64,000 bases of DNA. It comes from JAAYTL01 sp031460505. GTDB taxonomy: Bacteria > Bacillota > Clostridia > Tissierellales > Tissierellaceae. The notes beneath the pieces are model-generated. The model did no database searches. It worked only from the letters and a program-made list of their open reading frames with translations, and was not told the DNA's origin. How positions within the stretch are numbered: the first letter of the stretch is position 1; each line of letters begins with the position of its first letter. This document shows, in pieces, positions 1 through 8,674 of the stretch. Location: positions 217,388 through 281,387 of the forward strand of contig JAVKTT010000004.1 of NCBI GenBank assembly GCA_031460505.1, written 5' to 3'. Made by a program: the position numbers and the translations under genes.

Positions 1-1686
1 TCCTGTAAGTACATTAAAGTCTACTTGTTCTTGTTTTTTAGCTATTTCAGACTCCTTAGAATCTTCTATAAAAGACTTTGCCAATTTATCTGAATAAGCA
101 ACACCTGGAGAAAGAATTTCTAATTTAACATCTTCATTTGCTCTTACAATTCCAGCTATCTTTAAGGTTAATCCTTCTTCACTATTGTATAAATCAATTA
201 AATTAGTTGGGTTCCCATTTATTGTGTAGAAATCACCGATTTGTTTATAATATTCATCATTAAAAATAATCTTGGTTTCATGTCCAATAATATCATCAAA
301 GTTTATGGTTTCAGAATCTGAATCTATTCCAAGTTCATCTAATATAGCTTTATCTATTCTGTTGTAACCATCAACTATTAATACTAAATCTGTCATCTCT
401 TCTGGATAAAATCCAGCTAATACATCATAGTTTTTTTCAAAATATCCTATTGAATCATCTAAATTCTCTGGATATGGTTGAAAATTTATCAAAGATGTAT
501 TTACTGACTTTGCCACATCCCCATCAGATTTTAACATATTCATATTTACAATTCTTGTATATGAAATTCCAGAAATCAAAGAAGAATCTATTGACTCAAC
601 ATAATCAATATACTCATCAGAAAAGATATTATCATGGGTCATATCTAATTCACTATAATCAAATGGATAAATAACATTTACATCAGGGTACTTATCCTCA
701 TCTTCAGTCAATCCCAACCTTTCATTTCTATGTTCCATCATTGCTTCCCTATCCATCTCTGTTGTCTTTTGTGTTATGATAATGGGAAAACCTGACATGG
801 TATTTGTTTCAAAGTCTTTGATTTGCATGTCAAATCCATTTGATAAAGATAATATCAATGCAATTCCAATAATTCCAATACTAGATGCAAAGGAAGTTAA
901 TGCTGTTCTCCATTTTTTTGTGGCAATATTTTTTCCAGATATTTTTAATGCAGTTAAAAAACTCATACTAGTCTTTTTAAGAGCGTAATCAGATTCAACA
1001 TCATGGTCGTAAATTGGATTAGAGTCTTCTATAACTTCACCGTCTCGGAATTTTACTATTCTATCTGCATAATCATTAGCTAATTTTGGATTATGTGTAA
1101 CCATAATTACTAATTTATCCTTAGCCACTTCTTTTATTAATTCCATAATTTGTACACTTGTTTGCGTATCTAAAGCTCCTGTAGGCTCATCAGCAAGTAT
1201 AATATCAGGATCATTTGCCAGTGCACGTGCAATTGCTACACGCTGCATCTGTCCTCCTGATAATTGATTTGGTTTTTTATGTATATGGTCCTTTAAACCC
1301 ACCCTGTCTAAAACTTCAATTGCTCTTTTATGTTTTTCACTTGATGAAACTCCACTTAGTGTCATACCCATTTCGACATTATCTAATATACTAAGGTGGG
1401 AAATCAGATTATAGCTTTGAAATATAAAACCTACACTATTATTTCTATATGCATCCCACTCCTCGTCCTTAAAATCCTTTGTGTCCTTTCCATTTATAAT
1501 TAAATTTCCACTATCATATCTATCAAGTCCACCTATTACATTTAGGCATGTAGTTTTACCAGAACCACTAGGTCCTAAAATGGCAACAAACTCATTCTTA
1601 CGAAAATTTAGATTGACGCCATTCAATGCTACCTGTGTAAACTCACCAGTTGTATAACTTTTTGTGATATTTTTTAATTGAAGCAA
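1..1686 (-). CDS. ABC transporter ATP-binding/permease fusion (5' part, runs off window)
   Basis: This is the first 562 codons of a gene that continues past the window edge. The start is TTG, seven bases after a perfect AGGAGG (1694-1699). Residues 1-230 are a MacB/LolD-type ATPase: Walker A GPSGSGKTT at 38-46, signature LSGGQMQRVAIARAL, Walker B followed by DEPTGALD, and a switch His in VTHNP. After a short linker a membrane segment (FASSIGIIGIALILSLSNGF) leads into a large extracytoplasmic region, as in FtsX-type permeases. ATPase and permease are thus on one chain, an arrangement common in Firmicutes for peptide, lipoprotein or antimicrobial export. The substrate cannot be told. The C-terminal FtsX membrane bundle is outside the window. 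Confidence 0.88.
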   Translation of the reverse strand, partial: MLQLKNITKSYTTGEFTQVALNGVNLNFRKNEFVAILGPSGSGKTTCLNVIGGLDRYDSGNLIINGKDTKDFKDEEWDAYRNNSVGFIFQSYNLISHLSILDNVEMGMTLSGVSSSEKHKRAIEVLDRVGLKDHIHKKPNQLSGGQMQRVAIARALANDPDIILADEPTGALDTQTSVQIMELIKEVAKDKLVIMVTHNPKLANDYADRIVKFRDGEVIEDSNPIYDHDVESDYALKKTSMSFLTALKISGKNIATKKWRTALTSFASSIGIIGIALILSLSNGFDMQIKDFETNTMSGFPIIITQKTTEMDREAMMEHRNERLGLTEDEDKYPDVNVIYPFDYSELDMTHDNIFSDEYIDYVESIDSSLISGISYTRIVNMNMLKSDGDVAKSVNTSLINFQPYPENLDDSIGYFEKNYDVLAGFYPEEMTDLVLIVDGYNRIDKAILDELGIDSDSETINFDDIIGHETKIIFNDEYYKQIGDFYTINGNPTNLIDLYNSEEGLTLKIAGIVRANEDVKLEILSPGVAYSDKLAKSFIEDSKESEIAKKQEQVDFNVLTG

Positions 1687-1743
1687 TATATTTCCTCCTA
1701 ATTTTTATCAATTTAAATTTTAAAAATCTATAATAAGGATAAT

Positions 1744-1765
1744 AAAAGCTCCTATTTAGGAGCCT
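1744..1765 (-). terminator. Rho-independent terminator after the HD-GYP gene
   Basis: Inverted repeat GCTCCTA / TAGGAGC (1748-1763). Read on the minus strand it is followed by TTTTATT. It ends the operon that begins near 4797. Confidence 0.65.
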
Positions 1766-1810
1766 TACATCAAGATAGTATTCTTTCTACCCTATAGGTA
1801 TACTAAATAA

Positions 1811-2689
1811 TCATAATATATGTTTTGAAGGTTTTATATGAATAACTTCATGAATTCTTTCAAACTCAGTATGATTATCTAGAAAGATATCAACTAATAT
1901 AGGATCAAATTGAGTTCCTTTATTTCTACTAATAATGTCTTTACTTTTTTCATGGGAATAGGCTTCTTTATAAACACGCTTTGAACGTAGTGCATCATAA
2001 ACATCAACTATTGACATTATTCTTCCTGAAAGTGGAATTTCTTCACCTATTAACCCTCTGGGATAACCTGAACCATCCCATTTTTCATGGTGGTTTCTAG
2101 TAATATCCATACCCATTTCTAAGAATGAATTTCCAGTATATCTATTATGCACTTCTTTTAATGTTTCATAACCTATTTCAACATGTGATTTCATTATCTT
2201 AAACTCTTCTTCAGTAAGCTTGCCCTTTTTCAGTAAGATACTATCTGGAATACCTACCTTACCTATATCATGCAAAGGACTTGCTTTGTATATATTTTCT
2301 ATATATTCATCATCTATCAAGTCCTTATATTTTGTATGTTCCCTAAGACAAATAGCCATCAACCTGCATAGTTGTGCTGTCCTTTCTATATGAGCACCAG
2401 TGTCATCATCCCGTGATTCAGCAAGCTTTACTAAAGCAAATATAGTAGCTATCTGTGACTCTGAAATTTCTTTTACCTTCTCATTAACCAATTCCTCTAA
2501 ACGATTATTATATTTTTGTAGCATTTCTTTATTCTTTAATAGGAGATGGTTTTTCTCCTCGAAACTTTTAGATAGCTCAGAATACTTTATCATTAGATCT
2601 GTCATTAATATATTTTGGTTTTTATTATCTATTTGGTCAGCGAATCTCTCTAATTTCAATTTGACATATTGGAAATTATCTATATCCAT
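1811..2689 (-). CDS. HD-GYP domain phosphodiesterase-like protein
   Basis: 292 residues. The N-terminal ~75 residues are charged and predicted coiled coil, with no membrane segment and no receiver domain. The rest is an HD-GYP domain: HD at 140-141 in LHDIGKVGIPD, HHE at 200-202 and GYP at 208-210. Family knowledge: these metal-dependent hydrolases cleave cyclic di-GMP, and the motif residues look intact. I use the internal ATG at 2689 because AGGAG sits seven bases upstream. That makes the gene overlap the preceding ODP-type gene by 14 bases, so the two are translationally coupled. With no sensor domain of its own, this protein may take its signal from that diiron partner (inference). Confidence 0.85.
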   Translation of the reverse strand: MDIDNFQYVKLKLERFADQIDNKNQNILMTDLMIKYSELSKSFEEKNHLLLKNKEMLQKYNNRLEELVNEKVKEISESQIATIFALVKLAESRDDDTGAHIERTAQLCRLMAICLREHTKYKDLIDDEYIENIYKASPLHDIGKVGIPDSILLKKGKLTEEEFKIMKSHVEIGYETLKEVHNRYTGNSFLEMGMDITRNHHEKWDGSGYPRGLIGEEIPLSGRIMSIVDVYDALRSKRVYKEAYSHEKSKDIISRNKGTQFDPILVDIFLDNHTEFERIHEVIHIKPSKHIL

Positions 2690-3515
2690 GATTATTCTCC
2701 TGTAAAAAGTAATCAAAACCAATATTCTCTTCTTCTTTTAGTCTACTAATAATTAAATTTAAATCCTTCTTTGAATTAATTATGCTGCCATGTTGGGGAG
2801 CAACTAATATTGGGTCTAGTTTTTCAATCTGTTCCAGAGCATATCTTAACGAGTCTTTTGAGTTCATATTTCTTCTATGAAAGTCCAAGATACCATGGAT
2901 TGGACATAATTTATCATCTATTTTACAATATTTATCTGGCTTACATTTAAAACATTCCTCTGGAACATTACTATATAGACTCCAATTTGCATCGTAACTC
3001 CCAAATATATCACTGGAAAAAAGTGTTCGTGTTTTTAAATCATAGGTAATAAAGCTACCAGGTGCATGAGCATAAGGTGTCCTATAAAACTCCAACTTTC
3101 TACCACTTTTAAATGTATAAGTATATCCTATCTTTTCTATACAAAGCTTTGGAGTCATTGATGAATAATAATTGATAAAAACATTATTATCACGATGGGA
3201 TATTATCTTTAGGTCTGGATTCTCTATAATTGCTTCTAAATGTGGTAAATTACCACATAAATCCGGATCAAAGTGTTGGTAAATTAATCTGTTTATTGTC
3301 TTAGGATTGATACCTAATCTAAGTATCTTTAACATTACTGTACTAAAATCATCTCTGCTTCCCCCATCGATAAGCACCGCTTCATCATCTTCAACAATGA
3401 TATATGGATTACAATGCAATCTAGCATTTTGGTCTGAATATCCTACCCAATATATTCCATCAGCTATTTTGATGGGTAATAAATAGTCTAATTCCTCATT
3501 ATCCTTTATATCCAT
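2676..3515 (-). CDS. Stand-alone ODP-type diiron metallo-beta-lactamase-fold protein
   Basis: 279 residues resembling the diiron half of flavodiiron proteins, without the flavodoxin domain. The ligand pattern is H81-x-D83-x-D85, H150, D169 and H242. Compared with the canonical HxExDH, the Glu is Asp and the last His is Leu86, so one iron ligand appears changed or missing. An insert carries four cysteines (188, 191, 197, 204) that could hold a metal. Isolated ODP domains are known as oxygen/iron sensors in signalling proteins. Here the gene lies 16 bases after a GltD-like oxidoreductase and overlaps an HD-GYP gene, which suits sensing more than oxygen detoxification. RBS AAAGGAG precedes the ATG. 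Confidence 0.8.
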   Translation of the reverse strand: MDIKDNEELDYLLPIKIADGIYWVGYSDQNARLHCNPYIIVEDDEAVLIDGGSRDDFSTVMLKILRLGINPKTINRLIYQHFDPDLCGNLPHLEAIIENPDLKIISHRDNNVFINYYSSMTPKLCIEKIGYTYTFKSGRKLEFYRTPYAHAPGSFITYDLKTRTLFSSDIFGSYDANWSLYSNVPEECFKCKPDKYCKIDDKLCPIHGILDFHRRNMNSKDSLRYALEQIEKLDPILVAPQHGSIINSKKDLNLIISRLKEEENIGFDYFLQENNHGYR

Positions 3516-3531
3516 ATTATTCTCCTTTAAA

Positions 3532-4797
3532 TTAAAATTGATTCCTAGAATCTGCTACATAAGGATGACTGTTACAATATTGATCAATAGATTCTGCAAC
3601 AACTTTAGCATGAGCTACTGCCTCAACAACTGTTTTAGAGCCTGTTACTACATCACCTGATGCGAACACACCCTCTCTACTTGTTTCACCTGTATTTCCT
3701 ATCTCTAATAATCCATTTCCAATAGTCTTAAAACCTTTATTGTTTATAGTTATATTATTCTTTGGTGTTTGACTTATGGCTATTATGACAGAGTCACACT
3801 TAAATAATTCTTCTACATTTTCTAACTCTATTAACTTTTCTTTTCCTTTATCATCAATTATGTTTTTTGTACTTCTTAGAATAACACCTTCATCTACTAT
3901 TTCTGTTGGTGATTTAAATAATTCAAATTTGATTCCTTCATTCTTTGCGTCTTCAATCTCATGTTTTGTTGCAGTCATACTTTCAAAATCTCTTCTATAT
4001 AATATGGTTACATCTTTAACACCATTTCTTTTTGCTGTTCTAGCTGAATCCATGGCAGTATTGCCTGCACCTATAACTGCTACTTTATCACCAAGATTAT
4101 AAACTGATGGAGATTTTAAATAATCTATAGCATAGTGTGCATTACCTAGGCTTTCTCCTTTTATATTTAAAGTCTTAGGATTCCAAACCCCTGTCCCTAT
4201 AAATATGGCTTTATATCCATCATTAAATAGCTTGTCAATAGTGAGAACAGGTCCTATTAAGGTATTTGGTCTTATCTTTACACCTAATTGTATAAGTAAA
4301 TCGTGAAATCTATCTAACATATCCTTAGGAAGTCTAAAGTCTGGTATTCCATAACGTAATACTCCACCTATTTTCTCATTAGACTCAAATAATGTGACTC
4401 TATATCCTCTTCTAGCTAAAATAACTGATATGGTCAACCCCGCAGGGCCTGAACCAACAATTGCTATTCTATCTTTATTAAGATCTATAGGTTCAATTTG
4501 AATATCATTTAAGTACTCTTTAGAAATTATCTCTTCCATCTTATAGAAGTCTATAGGTTCACCCTTAATACCTTTTATACAATTTCCTTTACATTGGTTT
4601 TCATGAGGACAAACAATAGCACATAGTGCTGATAATGGATTATTATCAAACATGACTTGTCCAGCCTCTTCTGGTTTACCCTCCCTAATAAGTTGGATAA
4701 TCTCTGGTATTGGCGTATCTATTGGGCATTTTAATTGACATCGTGCTTTCTTACATACTAAACACCTATTTGCTTCATCTATAATATTATTAAACAT
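3532..4797 (-). CDS. GltD-like NAD(P)-dependent FAD/FeS oxidoreductase
   Basis: 421 residues from the ATG at 4797. An N-terminal FeS region has CxxCxxxxCxxxCP (CLVCKKARCQLKCP) and a second Cys group (CPHENQCKGNC). It is followed by an FAD-binding GSGPAGL motif, an NAD(P)-binding GAGNTAMD motif and the C-terminal FAD motif GDVVTGSKTVVEA. This is the small-subunit family of glutamate synthase, also used by NfnB, sulfide dehydrogenase and dihydropyrimidine dehydrogenase. No glutamate synthase large subunit lies nearby, so glutamate synthesis is unlikely. It is first in an operon with the ODP and HD-GYP genes and could feed electrons to the diiron protein (inference). A TTG at 4845 would lengthen it, but it abuts an upstream terminator hairpin and has no RBS. 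Confidence 0.85.
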   Translation of the reverse strand: MFNNIIDEANRCLVCKKARCQLKCPIDTPIPEIIQLIREGKPEEAGQVMFDNNPLSALCAIVCPHENQCKGNCIKGIKGEPIDFYKMEEIISKEYLNDIQIEPIDLNKDRIAIVGSGPAGLTISVILARRGYRVTLFESNEKIGGVLRYGIPDFRLPKDMLDRFHDLLIQLGVKIRPNTLIGPVLTIDKLFNDGYKAIFIGTGVWNPKTLNIKGESLGNAHYAIDYLKSPSVYNLGDKVAVIGAGNTAMDSARTAKRNGVKDVTILYRRDFESMTATKHEIEDAKNEGIKFELFKSPTEIVDEGVILRSTKNIIDDKGKEKLIELENVEELFKCDSVIIAISQTPKNNITINNKGFKTIGNGLLEIGNTGETSREGVFASGDVVTGSKTVVEAVAHAKVVAESIDQYCNSHPYVADSRNQF

Positions 4798-4850
4798 TGT
4801 CGTCTCACTCTTTCTCTTGTCATTTCCTTTTTTATTTTTGTACAATAAAT

Positions 4851-4873
4851 ATCACTGGGTATAACCCAGTGAT
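4851..4873 (-). terminator. Hairpin terminator after the small membrane protein gene
   Basis: Perfect 10-bp stem ATCACTGGGT / ACCCAGTGAT with a 3-base loop, followed on the minus strand by ATTTATTG. It separates the 4933-5428 pair from the GltD-like operon and argues against the upstream TTG start of that gene. Confidence 0.65.
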
Positions 4874-4932
4874 GTTGACTATAATCCATTATACACAAAA
4901 TCGTGTTTTATTTAAACGTCTAGGGTCACTAT

Positions 4933-5133
4933 TTAGTTAATTTTTCTTAGGAACCACCTAAATACTGCTACTAAAACAATATATACTATTATTATAATAC
5001 CAACGGTTAAAAGTCTTTCTTGTATGGTTCCATCAGCAAATAATACTGGTCCAACTCCAAAGAATGTTACATACAAAAATAAAGTGACAAATACGATATA
5101 CCCAATTATTTTAATTAGTCTATTATTGATCAT
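4933..5133 (-). CDS. Small two-helix membrane protein (DUF6954-like)
   Basis: 66 residues from ATG 5133, preceded by GGGAG. Two hydrophobic segments (IIGYIVFVTLFLYVTFFGVG and LLTVGIIIIVYIVLVAVFRWFL) are joined by a short polar loop, and the C-terminus is basic. The layout resembles the small integral membrane family DUF6954, but this assignment is from memory and tentative. It follows the DUF1905 gene by 16 bases, so the two are probably cotranscribed. Function unknown. Confidence 0.6.
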   Translation of the reverse strand: MINNRLIKIIGYIVFVTLFLYVTFFGVGPVLFADGTIQERLLTVGIIIIVYIVLVAVFRWFLRKIN

Positions 5134-5149
5134 GACCACTCCCTTCATG

Positions 5150-5428
5150 CTATTTCTTTTTCGGATCCCTTTCAAATAATGTTACTTTGATTACATCACC
5201 AGGTTGTTTTCCTATCTTTGCACGGATATCTTTTCTAATACCTATTATATGACAAGGTGTTTTCATCTTAACTAGACTACCTTCATATACCTCTCCATCA
5301 AAGGTGGCTGTAACAGGGACTCTTCTTTTTCCAAACTCTTCTTTAACATCAAAAGGTATTTCTACATAAGCCCCATCAATATCAGGTACCTTCTTTATTT
5401 CAGCTTCAAATTCATAAATTTTAGACAT
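5150..5428 (-). CDS. DUF1905 domain protein
   Basis: 92 residues, soluble, nearly all beta-strand by pattern. FEAEIKKVPDIDGAYVEIPFDV and VPVTATFDGEVYEGSLVKM, followed by HIIGIRKDIRAKIGKQPGDVIKVTL, match DUF1905, a small AbrB-like barrel often found alone or fused to YdeI-type domains. Start ATG 5428 has AAGGAAA upstream. It is the first gene of a two-gene unit with the small membrane protein. Biochemical role is not established for the family. Confidence 0.75.
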   Translation of the reverse strand: MSKIYEFEAEIKKVPDIDGAYVEIPFDVKEEFGKRRVPVTATFDGEVYEGSLVKMKTPCHIIGIRKDIRAKIGKQPGDVIKVTLFERDPKKK

Positions 5429-5621
5429 AATTTCCTTGTATGATATAGTTCAAGGACTAAATCATACTCTCCTCCATATTTTATTTTACAATATTATGAT
5501 ATTATTAATAAGATACCCAATAATACTAAAATTAGTTAGTAATTATAATTGAGGAAAACAAATAATATATTACTAAAAAGTGGGTATATACTAATAAAGA
5601 AGTACATAGGAGGCGTTGCTT

Positions 5622-7418
5622 TTGAAAAAAGGATTTATTTTATTTATTATCGCTTTAATAATTTTTGTTAATCCCTTAAGTGTTTTTGCAGAAGAGGATC
5701 TGAATATTTCAAGTTGGATTGTAGAATCAGAACTATTGGAAAATGGATCATTGTCTGTGGTTAAAGACATTACTTATGACTTTAACACTTACTTTAATGG
5801 TGTATATGTAGATATATCTTTAGATAATATTATAGAGATCGATGATTTACATGTGTATGAAATAGTAAATGGACAAGAATTAGAATATGTACAAAATCAA
5901 AGGGCCAAGAAAGGTGAAAATGCTGCATATAGTGTAGACCCAAGCAATAATAATATAAATATAATGATATTTTCTCCTTCAGAAAATGAGAGTAAAACCT
6001 TCAGGTTGAAGTATTTATTAAATGATGTAGCAGCTATTCATGCTGATACAGGAGAACTTTTTTATAAATTTATTGGAAAGAATAATGCTACGCATATAGA
6101 CTATTTTAAAGCAGATATAATTTTACCAAAATTTAATCAAGACGATATTAAAATTTTTGGACATGGACCCTTAAATGGCAATATTAGTTTTGAAAATCAA
6201 AGTATAAGATTAGATGTAGAAAATGTCCCTAGTGAAACATTTATAGAAGCTAGAGTTGTATTTCCATTGGACTATATCCCTTTAGCTACTCGAACTGGTA
6301 ATAGATCTTTAAATGATATACTTAACGAGGAAAGAGCTTTAGTAGAAAAAGCAAAAGAGAATGAAATAAAACGCGAAGAGAGAAAATCATTATTTAATAA
6401 TATATCAATAGGATTAACAGCAGGTGGATTATTAATCCTAGGAGTCATCTTAAATAAGTTTAAGAGACATCCAGATTTGTTTAATGAAATGAAAAGTATA
6501 CACCCAGATGATATTAGCCCAGCAGAACTTTCTCTATTTATGAATTCAATTATAGGTCCTAGAAGCTATATTGCAACGCTTCTCGATTTAGCAAGAAGAG
6601 AATATATATCCTTTGAGAAAGTCTTATCAGATAAAAAGATAAGTAAATGGAATAAATCAGATGATTTAAGTGATTATTTATTTATTAGAAATAATACATC
6701 TTCTAATAATTTGTTAGAACATGAAAAGTACTTATTAGATTGGTTCTTTAACGATATAGGTGATGGTCATAAGGTAAGTACTGATGATATAGATTATTAT
6801 AGAAAAAACAACTCAAGTAAATTCCATAAATCACAGACAGCTTGGATAAAAATTGTTAGAAGAGAATTACTTTCAAGGAAATTATATGATTCAGGCAGCA
6901 ATAAATATGGGGTTTTAACCTTGATAATCAGTTTAATATTGCTAGCAATAAGTATTATAACTTTAGTTTTTGAGGGATTATTCGGAATAGCATTATTAGT
7001 TTTAAGTATTATTATGCTGGTATATAGCATCTTCTTATTCTCAAGAAAATCTGATAAAGGTTATATTCAATATAGACTTTGGAAGGATTTCAAGAAAAAC
7101 AATAACAATATTGACATTAAAAACCTAGGTTTATCTACTGACTTGTCATTGATATATCTTATAGCCTTAGGATTACCTATGAAAGACTTAGATGAGTACA
7201 GACAGTCCATAGGTATGGATTATTATCCGATGCACTGGGGGTATTTTTACTTCCTGACAAATAGCAAGGGTGGATCTTCTTTCGAAGACAAATTTAGTAA
7301 TAGTTTTTATGGAAGCACGGGTTCTTCTACTGCTACCTCAAGCTCCTTCGGTGGAGGCGGTGGTTTCACAGGAGGTGGCGGAGGTGGTGTTGGCGGTAGT
7401 GGTTCTGGTGGTTTTTAA
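5622..7418 (+). CDS. DUF2207 membrane protein with Gly-rich tail
   Basis: 598 residues. A signal peptide (KKGFILFIIALIIFVNPLSVFA) precedes an extracytoplasmic beta-rich DUF2207 domain (about 25-220). A transmembrane helix follows near 265 (ISIGLTAGGLLILGVIL), then a cytoplasmic region, a hydrophobic hairpin near 430-475, and a C-terminal tail of Gly runs broken by Ser and Phe. This order is typical of DUF2207 (YciQ-like) proteins, whose function is unknown. Two TTG codons are possible starts. I prefer 5622, eight bases after AGGAGG (5608-5613), because 5616 is only two bases from it. The ATP-cone gene follows 31 bases downstream. Confidence 0.85.
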   Translation: MKKGFILFIIALIIFVNPLSVFAEEDLNISSWIVESELLENGSLSVVKDITYDFNTYFNGVYVDISLDNIIEIDDLHVYEIVNGQELEYVQNQRAKKGENAAYSVDPSNNNINIMIFSPSENESKTFRLKYLLNDVAAIHADTGELFYKFIGKNNATHIDYFKADIILPKFNQDDIKIFGHGPLNGNISFENQSIRLDVENVPSETFIEARVVFPLDYIPLATRTGNRSLNDILNEERALVEKAKENEIKREERKSLFNNISIGLTAGGLLILGVILNKFKRHPDLFNEMKSIHPDDISPAELSLFMNSIIGPRSYIATLLDLARREYISFEKVLSDKKISKWNKSDDLSDYLFIRNNTSSNNLLEHEKYLLDWFFNDIGDGHKVSTDDIDYYRKNNSSKFHKSQTAWIKIVRRELLSRKLYDSGSNKYGVLTLIISLILLAISIITLVFEGLFGIALLVLSIIMLVYSIFLFSRKSDKGYIQYRLWKDFKKNNNNIDIKNLGLSTDLSLIYLIALGLPMKDLDEYRQSIGMDYYPMHWGYFYFLTNSKGGSSFEDKFSNSFYGSTGSSTATSSSFGGGGGFTGGGGGGVGGSGSGGF

Positions 7419-7449
7419 AAATATATAAAAGGATAAAGGGGGACTTGAC

Positions 7450-7725
7450 TTGTTAAAGGTTTACAAAAGAGATGGTAGAATTGAAGATTTTAGTCAAGAA
7501 AAGCTGGCAACAAGCTTAATTAATACAGGATGCGATATAAAATTAACTCTAAATCAAAGAGAAACTGAATTGTTAGTTCAGGATATTGAGAATATTATTA
7601 TATCCTTAAGAGGTAAAGATGGATTTACTTCTACCTATGAAATAAGTTCTATTGTGTCTGATATACTAAGAAATATGGGATATTCAAAATTAGCCTTCAC
7701 ATATTTTGAAAATAGATTGAGATAA
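7450..7725 (+). CDS. Isolated ATP-cone domain protein
   Basis: 91 residues consisting only of an ATP-cone: VYKRDGRIEDFSQEKLATSL at the N-terminus, then a helical bundle ending in LRNMGYSKLAFTYFENRLR. ATP-cones bind ATP/dATP and normally sit at the front of ribonucleotide reductases or behind a zinc ribbon in NrdR. Here there is neither, and no reductase gene is nearby. Start is TTG with AAAGGGGG seven bases upstream. It could be a free-standing nucleotide sensor or a relic of a larger protein; the frame and RBS are intact, so it is probably expressed. Confidence 0.75.
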   Translation: MLKVYKRDGRIEDFSQEKLATSLINTGCDIKLTLNQRETELLVQDIENIIISLRGKDGFTSTYEISSIVSDILRNMGYSKLAFTYFENRLR

Positions 7726-7729
7726 ATTT

Positions 7730-7768
7730 AAGCCCTATAATCTTTATTATTACAAGATTATAGGGCTT
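7730..7768. terminator. Bidirectional terminator between convergent genes
   Basis: 15-bp stem (7730-7744 with 7754-7768, AAGCCCTATAATCTT and its complement) with a 9-base loop, flanked by A/T-rich tails on both sides. It serves the ATP-cone gene on the plus strand and pyrD on the minus strand. Confidence 0.75.
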
Positions 7769-7771
7769 ATA

Positions 7772-8674
7772 TTATACTATACCTATTATGTCTTCAACAG
7801 ATTCAATGTTCTGTGATTCTAGATACTTATCTATTCCTTCTATTATATCTAAGGCAATATCTGGTTTAGTAAAGCTAGCTGTACCGATTTGAATAACCTT
7901 AGCACCAGCCATTAAAAACTCAACTGCGTCTTCCCAAGTGCTAATACCACCAAGTCCCATTACAGGTATATCAACTGCATGTGAAACTTGATGTACCATT
8001 CTAAGTGCTATAGGTTTTATTGCTGGGCCAGATAATCCTGCATATCCATTTTCAAATACAGGCTTCTTTCTTTTAATATCAATAGCCATAGCTAAAAAAG
8101 TATTTACTAATGATACTCCATCTGCACCTTCTTCTTCACACATTTTAGCTAGTTCAACTATATCTTCTGCATTAGGCGATAATTTAACTACAAGCTTGTG
8201 TTCGCAAATAGATCTTACCTCTTTTACTAATTTCCTGGCAATTTCTGTTTTTACACCAAAGCCCATACCACCTTCTTTTACATTTGGACAGGATATATTA
8301 AGTTCTACAATATCTAATTTTTGTGAATTAAGTTTTTCTATACCATAAAGATAATCATCAGTAGAGTGTCCACTCAAGTTCACAATATTAACTGTATCCT
8401 TACTATTAATAAAATCTAGATATTTTTCAATAAATCCATCTACACCTGGGTTTTCTAAACCTACACTGTTCATTATACCAGCAGTAGTTTCCCATATTCT
8501 TACTCCATCATTACCTGGTCTAGGATTTAATGTTAGCCCTTTAGTAGATATACCACCAAGTTTATCTATACCGAATAGATTATCAAGATCTACACCAAAA
8601 CCACAGGTTCCCGACGCCAATATTACTGGGTTTTTAAAATTTATTCCACTATAATTTACATTTAGATTACTCAA
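7772..8674 (-). CDS. pyrD: Dihydroorotate dehydrogenase B (NAD+), catalytic subunit
   Basis: 300 residues, FMN TIM-barrel. Visible motifs: NPVILASGTCGFG near the start, the FMN-site region VELNISCPNVKEGG, VKLSPNA, and the C-terminal phosphate-binding MGLGGISTWEDAVEFLMAGA followed by IQIGTA. The class 1B enzyme works with PyrK and interconverts dihydroorotate and orotate with NAD. I favour the TTG at 8674 (AGGTG seven bases upstream), which overlaps pyrK by eight bases; a GTG at 8689 is the alternative. It is the last gene of the operon starting at 13543. Neighbouring transporter, dihydroorotase and carbamoylase genes suggest it runs in the orotate-reducing direction here. Confidence 0.92.
   Translation of the reverse strand: MSNLNVNYSGINFKNPVILASGTCGFGVDLDNLFGIDKLGGISTKGLTLNPRPGNDGVRIWETTAGIMNSVGLENPGVDGFIEKYLDFINSKDTVNIVNLSGHSTDDYLYGIEKLNSQKLDIVELNISCPNVKEGGMGFGVKTEIARKLVKEVRSICEHKLVVKLSPNAEDIVELAKMCEEEGADGVSLVNTFLAMAIDIKRKKPVFENGYAGLSGPAIKPIALRMVHQVSHAVDIPVMGLGGISTWEDAVEFLMAGAKVIQIGTASFTKPDIALDIIEGIDKYLESQNIESVEDIIGIV

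Noticed and set aside
2400..2705. Plus-strand open frames opposite minus-strand genes (for example 2400-2705, 3776-4102, 14183-14539, 35449-36078, 48732-49316)
   Set aside because: They are antisense shadows of well-supported genes, have no RBS and show no family resemblance.
4798..4845. TTG start at 4845 for the GltD-like gene
   Set aside because: It has no RBS and lies a few bases after a 10-bp terminator hairpin; the ATG at 4797 gives a normal family length.
7320..7418. Gly-rich tail of the DUF2207 protein as a frameshift or low-quality sequence
   Set aside because: Such Gly/Ser/Phe tails are normal for this family and the frame ends cleanly before the next RBS.
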